Assembly: GCA_037102815.1 (NCBI GenBank)
Contig: BTPP01000003.1
Coordinates: 1,116,001 to 1,180,000 of the forward strand
Direction: 5' to 3'
DNA length: 64,000 bases
Source: Neurospora intermedia
Lineage: Eukaryota > Ascomycota > Sordariomycetes > Sordariales > Sordariaceae
The notes beneath the pieces are model-generated. The model was not told the origin of the DNA and searched no databases. It worked only from the letters and a program-made list of their open reading frames with translations. Both the position numbers and the translations under genes were made by a program. Shown here one piece after another: positions 47,080 through 59,878 of this stretch (positions are counted from its first letter, which is position 1; each line of letters starts with the position of its first letter).

Positions 47080-48089
47080 CTAGGCAGATGCGCCGTTGTT
47101 GCTGTTGCCACTGCTTCTGCCGTTGCTGCTCTCAAAACTGTGGCAGCCACGCTCATGACGCTTCATGTTGCTGCGAACACTGAAGGCCTTTCCGCAGCCT
47201 GCATGGGGGCACTTGAAAGGCTTCTCACCAGTGTGAGAGTGGCTGTGGATTCGCAATGAGCTAGGTCGAGAGAAGGCCTTGTTGCAAGTCTGGCAAATGT
47301 ATCGGTCTTGAGACTGCGGAAAAGATGCAGTGGAAGAAGGAGCAATATAGTGGTGATGTTGCCAAGGGTTGGCTCCCGTGACTGGTGCGAGAGTGACTGG
47401 AACTGGCACAGCAGGGGTAAAAGTCTAAAGCAAATGTTAGATAACTTTCATCTGTTGGATCTGGCTGATTGTTCTCACCTGAGGAAGTGGTCGCTGATAA
47501 TACAAGCCCGACGTCTGCTGCTGAGGAGGGGGTGTCGGCTGCATGGGAGGGTAATAAGGGTTCATGCCTGACTGGCTCGAGTAGCCGGCTGACGACGGGT
47601 ACTGAACAGGGGCTCTCGGTGCAGCAGTGGCAATCTGCCGCGAGTCGGCTTCATGCTGGCTCAAAGGCGGCGTGGTCTCATAGTAGTAGTTGGAGCTGCC
47701 CTGAGACTGGCTTGCTGGCTTGCTTGAAGGAGAGCGGTATCCTTCAAAAGAAGCTTCCGAAGACATGGGAGGACTAGGGGGGAGGTTCGCCCTGATCGAT
47801 GCTGGGTTGCCAAACTGGGAAGAGTTGGGACGGTTGTCAGGCTTTGAGAAGTGCACTGAAGAACGGTTAGTCTTGTGCAGTTCCCCGATATCAAGATAGG
47901 TTGACCGGTCATACATTGCTGAGACTGAGGAGATGTCTCTGAGGTAGGAGATCCCTGATCGGCCATGACAAGCAGGTTCGAAATCGAGGGCAGGGAGCAC
48001 TTGTTGGAGTCGTCCAAAGGAGGAGAGGGTGGCGGCGCGAAGCCATAAGGCTGGGCAGGATATTGAGGCGTTAACGTCGTGGGTGCCAT
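47080..48089 (-). CDS. flbC: C2H2 zinc-finger transcription factor, FlbC-like
   Basis: Exons 48089-47915, 47855-47479 and 47424-47080 give 298 residues. The N-terminus is proline-rich (PQYPAQPYGFAPPPSPPLDD) and contains CSLPSISNLLVMAD, a short motif shared by fungal factors of this kind; the middle is Ser/Pro/Tyr/Gln-rich. Two C2H2 fingers lie at about residues 228-279: CQTCNKAFSRPSSLRIHSHS with His244/248, the TGEKPF linker, and CPHAGCGKAFSVRSNMKRHE with His274/279. The finger sequences resemble FlbC (Flb-3 in Neurospora), a nuclear activator of conidiation. Intron 1 has the textbook set GTATGA, GACTAAC and CAG. The gene is isolated between long non-coding flanks, which suits a developmentally controlled regulator (inference). 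Confidence 0.8.
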
Positions 48090-51000
48090 TTTGATGTCGG
48101 TGTGTGAGGTTGAAGAGTAGTGAACCGGTCTGTGTTGACGATATTACTACTGCCTTTGATCGAGACGAAATGGTGCGTGATAAAAAGTATCGCTTGGTGA
48201 AGTCGGATACGTGTAGTTGATTTTTGGTGGTTCAAAGCAGCAACAGTGATGATGTCGTTTCTTTGTCTTTCAGACCCAAGCTTTGAAGCGGGCAGGGAGG
48301 TGAGAGGAGGGGGGCTAGCTTATGTATGCCGAAATCCAAAAGAAGCTTGTTGACGGTGGATGGGGTGGACAAGGTTGTTCTGTACATGGTACCATTTAGA
48401 TCTCCCGAGGGCATGGAGACAAGAGTGGATGATACGGTGCCCCCTACAGGTTGATCCCCGGAGGACCAAGGCCATCAGTGGGTCAATTCACTTGTTGTCA
48501 CAAATTGTGGTGTGGGTCTACCGGGCGGTGGGCTTGGGGCCTTCCAGCGACAGAACCTTGGGTGGTGCTGTGCAGCAGCAAGGCCAGGGACCAGGGCTCT
48601 CAGGGCTACAGGTGAGTGTTGATCAGATGGATAGAAGGAGTGGGTGAAGTGTACCGTAAAATACAGAGTACCTGGTAAGTAAGGGAGCCTGCAGTGTCCA
48701 GCAAAGGTACTGGCATATATTAGCTCCTGCTATATGCGACCTCTGACATCGGCTGCATCGGGGTTGCCCTTGTTGATACCATGTGCTCCCTAACCCGTCG
48801 TCTGTAAACACGGATAACTTGCCGTCCGTATACAGAGCTGCGATCTTCTCGAAGGACAAAAGGGCGAATAGGCTCGCCAAGGTTGATCGATCTCCAGAGA
48901 CACAAAACGGTCGAGACCCGATGTCAGTGAAGGACCCCCGAGTTGGCCGAGTCAGTTCCTTCTCAAACCTGATTTCACAGCCGGGATCCCCACGTTTCTT
49001 GTGTAATTAAGAAGTCGGCAGGAAAGGATCATCATGATACACCCACCTCTCCCAAACTAGAGGGGTTTTCAAGTACGCAAGGCGGAGGAGTCCTGGGTTC
49101 TTAGAGATACGCCTGCGGTAACAAAACAGGCTCGCAAATTCGACGGAGGTCTGTCTGGTCACCACACCCGTGATGTGTTGGAACAGAAAGGATCGTCCTT
49201 CCACAGTGGGGATCCCTTGTACCAGCCAAGCCAGTGTAGCTTGCCGTTTTGATGGGCTTGCATGCGCCGTGAGGCGCTTGACTGAAAGAGGATACATGCC
49301 CGTCCTTAAGAACTGGTCTGTGTCCACCATCAGCCCCTGGCTGTCACGAACGCGCTCTGGGCGTCTGGGAACCAGAGGACCCCTGAAGCTTTGGGCAAGA
49401 CTTGAGACGAGGAGCAGCACCGACATTTTATAAGTCCGATCATCTGCATGGATATGCGGATTTGGGCGAGCCGCCACAGCTTTCAAGAGTGCAGTCTCCG
49501 GGAACGTGCTTGGCTTCTGCTGTGACCGGATTGTCGACATATTTTTATGCCGTACCCATCTTCCCACCCTGTCAAACGGCCTTTCAAAACAAATACAACC
49601 ACTTTTTTAAGGTTAAGATGGCTCGTGTCCCTGTTCAGATCAGAATATCCGGTTAAATCGGGGGTCTGGAATGGAACTTTGTACCTTATAGCAGCACCTC
49701 GGGTATGGGCTATCGCACAGACTACCTGATCTTCCTCATCCACGACGTGGAAACAGATGCCCTGCTTCACTTCCTGACAGTTGGTGTACGTAGACCTGTA
49801 CACTAGCGTACGTCGTTCACACTGATGCCGCTCTGCAGGCCGGACTCGATCAACAATTGACAGGACCGAAAAGTGACCTATCTCTTGAGGCGCAGGCGAC
49901 GCCATGTAGTCCTGGCGAGCATCCTCAATAATCGAGAAGAAATTGCTGCACGTGAGGGCCATGCGAATCTTGGAATAGAAGCGCCGATCCTCTGTTTAAC
50001 TGGAGTGTGGTGCATACGTTACGCGGGTGGGAGAAAGGTTACGTACATCTACCCAGTACGGCGACGATCCAAAAACCGGAACAGTCTCAGGCAGCGAAGG
50101 AATCGGTGACATCCTCAGATCTCTGCGGAGCAAGGGTTGCTCACAATGATCCCACTGAAGGGTCCCCTTTCGGTCATTACCGTCACTGCCGTGGCCAATG
50201 GCACGGTTACGGTCGCTTGCGAAGTTGCGTAGCCCAGGAATCAGAATCACAGCATGGAGTGCTACACGAAATGCCCCAACATCAGTACGCAATAACCCAT
50301 TTACATAGCACCAGAACTATATACATACCGACGCGGTATTTTACAATCGATGGTTAGTTTGAGAACGTTCTGACCGGTTGCCGGTAGCTTCGTGACAATG
50401 GTTCTCGTATTCTCCAGAGTATATCTACAGCCCTGTGTTCTGGGTCGAGCCCTCACATCTGTCAAGGTCATATCCTGTGGAGAGAAGCGAAGCTATATTG
50501 ATATCATCCTCAGACGGTTTCTGGAGAAATAGTCTCGGGGGGTTTCCAGAAACGAAGCTAATCTCCAGCGATCGTCGGTTGTGTAATCCGGAGGGCAGGG
50601 TTGCTTCGGGAAACAATATGATACTGTGTACATCGTTCGGGTACATCGGTGGACGCTATACATGGGAGTCGGTCAGACAGGGGGCTTTGTCTGGGGCACG
50701 AGATTGGTACTTACGTGGTAAATGGGTACATGGGGGGTTGGGGTTTAGGGGTCCGTGATCGACGGTAGAAGCGAGTCGTGATGACTGGAGAATGCGACGG
50801 AAAGCGGACAGCTTGTCTGGTCCTGTGTTTGGTATTGAGCAGGGGGTGTTTCCAGCGGCAGTGGGAAAGGCCTGGGTGCAGAAATGACTGCTCTCCCTCT
50901 GCTTCCGTCAGGCATTTGCGTCAAGACAACGGCGGGTCATCAATTGCTGTGGCACACCCGTGGCACCTAGACCACGGTCCGGTGTAGGGCGGTTTTGTTG

Positions 51001-54000
51001 CAAGACGATTGATGGCGGGCTGGCGTTCCGAAGATGAGGGCAGTCTGTCACCGACCTCGATTTGGGCCGGTTCCCCGCGCCTGTGCCACTGCCATGCGAC
51101 GCCCGCGGGAATGACAGACGTGGATGTAGACCAAGTACCTTGCCTTTACATTCTAACAGCCTCTACAGCCCGGTGACAACTTTTGTGCAGCCATGGCGAA
51201 CTCGGAGGCCACTTTAGGTTGTCGCGGGTCGCTTGTTACACTGGAGAAGTAGAGGAAGGACCTGGCAGCTGCAGCCTTACGAAGGTAGGCCGGCATGAGG
51301 TCATCCGGATGGCCAGACGGCTTAGCATCCAACCCATCGTCTCGGGCATCTTGATCTGAATCTCCATCTGTCTTGCAATGTCCAAACACTACGCGGTGTC
51401 GTAAGCGTGCAGCGCCACACGACACACTGGACCACAAGCTCGGGATGCCCAGTCTGAAGCAACCTGGAGGTGGTCGATGTAAGAGGATCAGGCATGGCGA
51501 TCATAGACAGCGCGAATGACGGGAAGCGAGCGAGGTGACGACAACGACAAGGCCAACAGGAAACAGAAGAAGAAGCTGAAGGAAAATATGATGGAAGTGC
51601 CCGCCTGCGTTGAAGCCTGCTGTGACTGTGAGCGGGACTGGAGTCCCCAGTTTACCAAATGTTCCGTCAAATGGAAGCCAACCATGCACGCCCATTTTCC
51701 TCGCTCCTTCCCTTTTTGGTGACGGAAGGCTCGTCAGCGCTTGGGCCACCTCACCTTCCAAGTTCCATCGCCCGCATCCCACCTTGCTGACAATTGTATG
51801 TAATTGTGGCCTGACTTTTTCTCCAATGGGGCAAAGCACCGTCTGGAAACCGCTCGCGGAGCCAGCTACCGCACGCAGCGACGACGACGCGACAGTGCGA
51901 GATCGCCAAATACCTCCCGCCGACACTTTGGGAGTTCCGTCACACTACTTAGGTCTTTGGCTTCCTCACCGATCATCTTTTCGATGCCGCGCGCCGGTGC
52001 CCGCAAAGCCGTCTGGATCTTTGCCTTGTACCTGGCCCATCCAGATCACTGGACTCTTCGGAGATGCACAATGGAATCATTCCTGCGTCCGCCTACGGAG
52101 CCCAAGAGAGAGCTAAAACCACCTAGGGCCGTGACCAGCCGAGTCAGCTAAGAGACCCTTCGTACCGATTCGTTACGATAGCTCCTCGTCCAAGCGTTCT
52201 GCAGGCGGCCGGAGGATTTTCAGGACCCAGGCACTGACATGCCGGCCTCAGCAGTGGAGCTGTTCCCATACACCGGCCCGGCCGTGATTTGCATCATGCC
52301 GTGGGCCGAGGAACCGGACGCCAAGCACGACCAGGCACACCCAGGGTCCTATCAGACCTGAGCTCGACCGATCCCATAACCGGACCTTTCATGATCTCAG
52401 TGAGACATTGGCGATATAAACATTTCGAGTGCTCTACCAGGCGACATGATTTGGAACGCTTCGTGTGAACGATAGGACACTGCCAACTCTGACCGGAAAC
52501 AATACGAAGGGAGTGGTTGACTCTCGTCGGGCCCAAGAGAGATTGCATATAAGAAGGGAGGTAAGCACCACCCGACATTGATACAAGTCCGCGTGACAGC
52601 CGTGAGGCAAGGCTGGGGAATTGGAATCTGGAAGTAGAAGATATTGCCTCGTTTTTCCTTCCTCCATCCCATGTCGCGTTTCGCAGACAGGCTCGGCAGG
52701 CGATGGGCAGATACGACATGAAACATTTACAGGCTGCCCGCGGTATCTCGGGATTGTAGGAACTTTCTGTATCTTTCATCTCCGTTTTTTGGTTCAAGAA
52801 GTCGCGTGCGTGCTTCTTCTCGCCACAGCCGGTCAAACGGATCATTGTAGTCCAAGATTTGGCGGTACAGCCTCTTGATGGTCAGGAGCGGTGATACTTC
52901 GGTCACTCTTTTTATTGACACTCCTATAGCATAGGCATTATTAGTCGAGACGGTGCCCTGCAAGATTTCAGGTACTTTACTTACCTTGCATATGTAGTGT
53001 ATCGCTAGCTGTTCGGGCAAAGGTGAGTAACTGTCCTTCATTCCTTGAACAGGCAAAGTATCATGTCGCTGACCTCTATCACCAGCTCGACCACTCAGCT
53101 AGTACCTCCCTTGGGGTGCGCACAATGACATCCAAACACACAGTCATTGATCAACCCTACTGTACGCTACAGGTATCCCCAGCTTTGCCCAGCCCAACGT
53201 CACTCCTGTTCAGCATGATGACGATACTTGGCCATTGTGTCCTTTCATTGATCGACACGCCCTGCAACCCCTGCCCCCAACACTGGCGTCCCAGTGGACG
53301 GATGCGATCCGGCCTGCGGCGATCGCGTGGCGCTGGCGTTAGCGCATGCTCGCTTAGGCCAACGAGAGGAGAGGGTGGCTTCGAGAACCACAGACGTTGG
53401 AGAGACCGGCGTGATCGGCGAGCGTTTTGGACGTTTTGAACCAAAGTTGCCTCGGGAAATATGCCACGCCCATTGCACGTTTCTCGCGCATCCCGTCAGG
53501 CGAGTCGTTTTCCTCAACCAGCTTCCTCTTTCGGAATCTTGTACATGATAACATTATGGATCTCACCATGGCAGCAACAAGCTGGTTGCATCACCACCGA
53601 CTGAGATCTGACTCTCCGGGCACCATATTGCACAGCAAAGGCTACTGCGTCCCTGGCAACTATACAGCTGTCTCTAGTGTTGGTCTGCCGGTAAATACAT
53701 AGCAGTGTTTTGTGGTTGTGCAATACATCTGAGCGCCAGCCAGCCTCGAACACATCAAGCGACATCGACATCACTTTTTTGGGGCGTCGCTAAAAATAAC
53801 CACAGGGAGCTAGCTATTCGACAGAGATTCCCATACCCCGCCCTACTCATCGCCCTTGGGGAACCGGAAAAATGCAATTATTCAGATGAGCAGTATACGT
53901 ACCAGACCGGCTTGAGAGGGCGAGAATCGTATAGGTCGATTTTATACGTACCGGCTTGAAAAGGTAGAGGGAGTCTACCGTCTGCCAAGGTCAGTTCCGT

Positions 54001-57000
54001 GGCATATATTGTTGAGCACATCGTACTCAGCTTCTCCAACACACCGGTTAGCGATCCGTCGATCATCACCAGTGGGATCTACCCGACACAGCAAACGAAG
54101 CTTCATGCTCCTTGCCCTGGAGATTATGTTACTCTTCATGTCTCACGCATGTCCGGAGTAACACGTCCATCATGAGTCAAAAGAACATCTGCGCGGACAT
54201 GCAACGCTGCCATGCTCGTATACAAATGAAATCATTGCCGGGGCTTTGTCCAAAACCGGTGATATCTCCATTGTTACCATAATTGAGAGTGGACGGATCC
54301 ATCAACAGCTGGGTCGGCCGAGTTGCCACTTCTTCATTCACCTTTCTCCAAAATCGTCCCCTTATCAGAATCTCGGCGGATCCCAGCACTAATACCACCG
54401 TTGTATCAAGTTTTGCTTCTGTCCAAGCAGATAGAGTGTGTATCACTATTTTCTGTTGACGTCTCACATGATCACCTACCAACACTTGTGATGTTAAACC
54501 TCTTCCTAACCAAACGGCGCAAAAGCTAGTTTTGTGGCTTCCAGTTCTAGCTTTATCTGTAGGTTGTCCCACGGTCGCAACGTTGAGGGTATTCTTCCCG
54601 TTTTATCACATTCTCGTGGCGGTATGGGTGATCAAGTAAATTGATCTTCATCCGTCATATCTGGCAACCCCGTCTTTCGCACAGAGCCGTGACAACTTCG
54701 TGATGATTGCAAAACTATCCTCCATTGAGGTATTACTGTATACCCCGATTGTTGCGTACTTTTCTGCATAAGCGCTGACGAATAAAGCTTTTCCCCAGAA
54801 GTCTGCCGACCACATCCACGAACGATGACTTATCTTCTGTACGATGGGTCGCTCTAGTCTAAGGCAAGTGGATGCACTATCCAGACGCGCCATCTCTACC
54901 CCTTGGGATACCACCACCGCTAGCCGACCATGGTAACCATTGAAATCTTTGGGAAAAGTGCGTTGTACGTGTGCTAGGTTATCTGAACACAACCTTAGCT
55001 CTTTCCCGAGGAGTACATGGTTGAGAAAGCGAGTTCCTTTCCTCTTTGCCTCGGCCATCAAAGATCGGGTGGCGTTGTAGTACTACATTCACGTTCACAC
55101 CCAGGATGTCTTCTATCCAGGGGTCTGCTCAAGCGGAGTCTGTTGAGACCTCATCCAGAACAAGCCCAAGCGATTGTCTTGGCCAATAATCGGGCTTGCA
55201 TTGCCCCGAAAGACCATCTTCGTTTCCACACATATGTACACGGACCCAACCTTCCAGACCTCTCAGAAATGGAAGCATTGAAGAGCATCTAGAAAACTTG
55301 GGGACACAGCACAGGGTTGATGGGAGAAACATGTCTTCGTTTACAAAGCTAATAACCAACCATCCTTAGTCTCGGACGTCACTTAACGTCTTGACACCTC
55401 GACACCATCAATATCCCGAATGATGAGGCAGGTTACACCGAAGACCTATCCACGACGTTGATCACCTGCTTCTGTACCGACAACATGCATAAGGTGTCAT
55501 TGGAAGCATGCAAAGAGACACATCTGATGCCCTACGCCGCAATCCAAGAGCAAACATCGAGATGGGTGAATAGCTTCACTCCCACCACGATGCTGGTTCC
55601 CCGCTTGCCAACGGGACGCCGCCGTTGTCTGTCGGAAATATTGACCAGACTAGTCTTGTCAGATGAAATGCAGGTGGGAAGGTGATCACCCCCTCGACGT
55701 CCCTCGACACACCCACTTTCCGACCATGTTTGTGGAGTTTGACAACCTTTTTTTTTTTTTTTTTTTTGCAGTACACAATGACCCCTCTCGACACAAACTA
55801 AAAGCGAAGCTAAGACGATACCAGGGGTTCGAATCCAACTATGCTAGGCTGGCATCACCCTGCACGCTAATTTTAAGACGTCCTTTATCTTCCTCATCAA
55901 AGCGTCGCTGGCTTCTCGTCCCACACGGGATCAGGAAGTCGGTTATAGCGGCCGCAGGATACCTTTTTGGGCAAGGAACAGGCTGGACCAAGATCAAACT
56001 CCTCCAGCGCCAATAACGATCTCGTTAAAGAATAATCGTGATCTAAGCTCGGCATCGGCGTTTATGCCGAGTTACCTCGGAACAAGTAGGAGTTCACTGG
56101 GTATCGTATGTACATTCTTACCCCTATTTGTGATCACCCCGGGAGACACTCCGGGGCAACCACGGACCATGGTACCGCACCCAGGTTTCACTGTACGCAA
56201 AAGGCCATCATGACGGCCCTCTTGATCTTGCAGCAATGTTATGATGTGTGTCCGGTGCGAGTATGGTCTGTATCTTGAAGCAGCGCTGCCAAATTGAGCA
56301 ACGAAGTCTGACTAGTAGAGAGGCTGATATGAGGTCCCTAGTCTCCTACAGATGATAGGCGTCCTTCAAAATTCGGGTCACCAACATCCCACAGAACCCT
56401 GCCAGGGCAATGGAGGAAAGACAAGATAAGAAGCAACCCTAACCTGCTGCGTTCGTTTTGTCATCATACAGCAAACGGCCAATAGCTCAGAGGTGCGGTG
56501 TAGGTTCGGAATACGAATGGGCTCCTTTTCGATCGGTCATTGTTACTGTATAGTAAAGGTTGATTATAGTTAGGATGGTAGAAGCCTACCGGTCGCAAAG
56601 ATGAGCGTCGATACTATCGACAGCTTCGTTTTCTTTTTCTTTGTAGTGTATTTTCCTTCTCTTGGTGCTATCCTCCGGGTACTGCAGTCTGTCTGTCGAG
56701 TTTAGCTCTTCGTCAAAACCCCCTAACGATCCACCCCTCCAGCACTAAAATTGTACTCTACCCTAGGCGCCGTTACTAGCGTAACGTCTTTCTGTCTCAC
56801 TTTACATTTCCCCATCTCTTTCCTTTCTTTTTCTCTTTCTCAACTAAGTGTGAACCAGGGCGCTCATTGGGTGAGCCGTGTATTGTCTGCCTCAAGAACT
56901 CACATTACACAACTTCATCACAACCCCTCCCCCTCAATTCCACTCTCCCCCACTTTCAGCCGGTGGCTGGCCATTCGTTGATGGGCTGCTGTGAAATCGA

Positions 57001-59878
57001 GACTGTCACCTCAGCATATAAAAGGGTTGTTGTCGGTTCGGTTCGGTTCGGTCGGTTGCCCTACTTGCCCTGTCCTGTCCTCTGAAACCCCCTTGCCCCT
57101 GCATCTTCCCTGCCCGCAGAAGGTTGAGCCAATCGGTGGTAACCATTTTCCTGTAGGATACTTTTTTTGATGTTGCAAAGACCATAGCGTTTACTAGCAA
57201 TGTAGGCGGAATGTTTAGTTAACAAGCCACGTCACCAAGTCCTCCATGTATATTGCGGGGCTCACCAAAATGTCAGGTTTTCACCGTTTAGGGGATTGCC
57301 GCTTGTTACTCTCTTTTAACTCTCCGAGCATTTGTGTCTAACTACTGTACGTTAGGTATTCGTATGGACTGGGCTGGATTCCCAAAGCGTTGCTCCGTTA
57401 CAAGGCTCTTCCCGACCCGAAACAGCCATCGTACCATGTCAAAGATCATAGGCAAATCACTTTCCATGCGTAGCTTGACCGCTACAGTTCGGATGTCACC
57501 AAAGACCAGGACCCCAGAGATAGGAATTGTTCAACGGCCCGAGTGACCGGCAACGCCAGATACTTACTGGGTATTTATTTCTGTCCAGCAGTACTGACCG
57601 GGTCAGGTTAGGGGTGCAATACTGTACACTACTGTAGTGTATAGGGTTAACACTAAAAAGTGAGGCAGACATGTTCGCCAGGTCCACCAATACATGCGTA
57701 CTTCGAATGCCGGATTGGCGGGGAAAGGGGGAGTGGAACACGGAAATCGTACCATCTTCTTTCCTTTTTCACATTCCCTTGGGACATCGAGACTCGACGC
57801 CGCCGCCGCCACCGCGGGTGACGCGTAGGCTCTGCCCCTGGGAAGACTACACTACGTACCCAACAGGAATGGGGCGAACCAGACATGGAGCACACTGGGT
57901 ATATCAAATCTCCACCATCGATCATCACCACCACCGCGGAATTATGCTCCCTGTTACTGCAGGCGCCGTTACTGCACAACTGGAAACTTTCCCTGGACTT
58001 GATCAAGTTTGTCAACCAACTCCATCGCCAACGGCGAAAGGAAAGCTACAGTAGTGCCACTGTCACCACCCCCACGTTCCTCCGAGGATACCAATGTTAT
58101 GCTATCGACCGGCCGGCCCCTGGCCGGGCAAGGAAGCGAGTCTTATGGGTACCTAGGTATTTTTGGAAATTGTCAGTCTGTTACATGCGATGCCTACAAC
58201 CTACCTGTTTACCTACGTACCGGCTACCGTACCTCTACACTAGTGTACTTTCAATATCCGATCGACGTGGTATTTTGAGGTTGATGACCAGAGGATCTCT
58301 CCCCGACTTGGTCTTTATTGCCGATGCCAGTGCCGTGGCTGGCTTCCTCATACGTGACACTTTCAAAGCACACACTTGAGAAATGTCCAAGCTGGAGGGA
58401 AAAAAGGGGCAAGATAGGTAAATGAAATGAGGAAAATGAAGTTTGGTCTCGAGGGGATTAACAGTTATTCCATACTCATTTATGTGCTCTCTGAGTATCT
58501 GGAAGCATGCACACCGGATTCCAAACAACTGCAGGTCCATCCACCCATCCATCCATACATAGGGGTATCTAAGTGGCTCAAAGTAGGTATCAGCTACCTA
58601 GGTATGTGAATATGTGAAACGCTGCACGGGCTCCGCAAGCATCGAAAACACCAACATGCCTCTAGATACGTCGACGTTGACAACGACATAAACACACATG
58701 ATGGGATGGGATGGGATGGGATGGGACGATGGCACACACTCCAGAGGATGGGAAGCGTACAGCAAGAAAAAAGCCACTGCGTGAGTTGCAATATCTCCGA
58801 AATAGTATAATCCAGTACAATCCCGTCCATACCGTTCCGAACTACCGGTTGACCAAGACCCAGCTGAGCATTTATATGCGGACGGAACAGCTGGTGCAAG
58901 TATAGGTAAGGGAAGTGAAGATCGCCGTTGACTTTATCGTTTTCGGTTTCCCCTTGTTCTTTTTCCTTGTTCTTCAACGGTGATAATGGGATGACATAGT
59001 TTGGAAGTGATCAAACGAGGATGGGAATGCATCGTATACGGTGTGGGTATCCGTCCATCGTGCAATAGGAATTCCATGTTAATATCTAATTCAGCCTAGC
59101 TTGAGCTCGGAATCAAGGGGGGGGGGGGCGTTCTTCAGAATGTGATGTGATGAGGTCTATGTCTGTCCGTTATGGCCGGTGGTGTTTGTGAACCAGTCGG
59201 GTGGTCTCCTTGATGGAAGTTTATCAGTTATCATAGTCAACAACGGAACTCATGGACACTAGCGATGGAAAGAGCGTAGCGTGTGAGAAGCACAGTGTTT
59301 ACAATCTTGGATAAGACGTGAAATCTTCATTCATTGATGGGAATTCTGGATATATCTAGAATCTGGAAGTTGCCTTCTTTGAAGAACGAACTGGCGTTTT
59401 CTGGAGACTGTCGTCCCAAAACTCTCTAGTGAACAATGGCTGATGATTTTTAGATACAATCGTGATGGGGCGTACATGGCATAATGAATAATTATCAAAG
59501 AAAAAAACATGTATACATTCGCAGTGATATGTAAGGGTTCGAATATTGTCGTGAACATAGAGGTAGAACATGAGTGTATGGGGAAAAAAAAAAGAAGAAA
59601 ACAACAGGGTTCGCAGTGCAAAAGTATAGGATAGTCCAGCATCTAGTCATATTGGACCAAAGATCGTTGGCTCGAGTGTCACGACATCGTCCGTATCAGA
59701 TCTATTAGAGTTTGGCGTATTCACGACGGGTCTAGCTTATCAGGTACTCGAGTTGAGGTATCCAACGTAAGACCTCGAAGGCAACGATGTAGTTAGAAAT
59801 GTCCATCATTCGTGTTGTGCCGACCAGCATACCCGCACGACTCACTCTAACTGTTTCCCCCAGCCACAGGCGTCTGAT
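48090..59878. other. Gene-poor interval, 11.8 kb, upstream of the FlbC-like gene
   Basis: No recognised protein family or RNA gene. The first part probably includes the FlbC-like promoter and leader. Exon-like frames occur on the minus strand at 49007-50740 and 52720-53060 and are noted separately. Simple sequence: a 20-base T run at 55748-55767, GGGAT repeats near 58701-58726, GGTTC repeats at 57036-57055, and a G run near 59117-59128. An 8-bp hairpin (CTCGGCAT/ATGCCGAG) lies at 56048-56071. Confidence 0.4.
49007..50646 (-). other. Unrecognised exon-like reading frames (possible gene or relic)
   Basis: A chain of minus-strand open stretches could be exons. 50646-50425 begins MYPNDVHSIILFPEATLPSG. 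50487-50340 reads TLTDVRARPRTQGCRYTLEN, preceded by a CTCCACAG acceptor-like site. 49995-49680 reads DRRFYSKIRMALTCSNFFSI. A 186-codon frame at 49567-49007 ends WERWVYHDDPFLPTS. I could not join them with consistent splice phases, codon bias is weak, and no family is recognised. It may be a fast-evolving gene, a decayed gene, or chance. Confidence 0.25.

Noticed and set aside
54648-55061. A 137-codon minus-strand frame with neighbouring open stretches up to 55359
   Set aside because: Reads protein-like in places, but frames shift without usable splice sites and the plus strand is equally open; not called.
55815-55860. GGTTCGAATCC resembling a tRNA B box
   Set aside because: The flanking bases do not form a five-pair T stem, and no A box or acceptor stem can be drawn around it.
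58140-58610. Recurring TACCTAGGTA/TACCTACGTA-like palindromes
   Set aside because: Such motifs seem scattered through intergenic DNA here and near 62-63.8 kb without consistent spacing to genes; I cannot assign a function.
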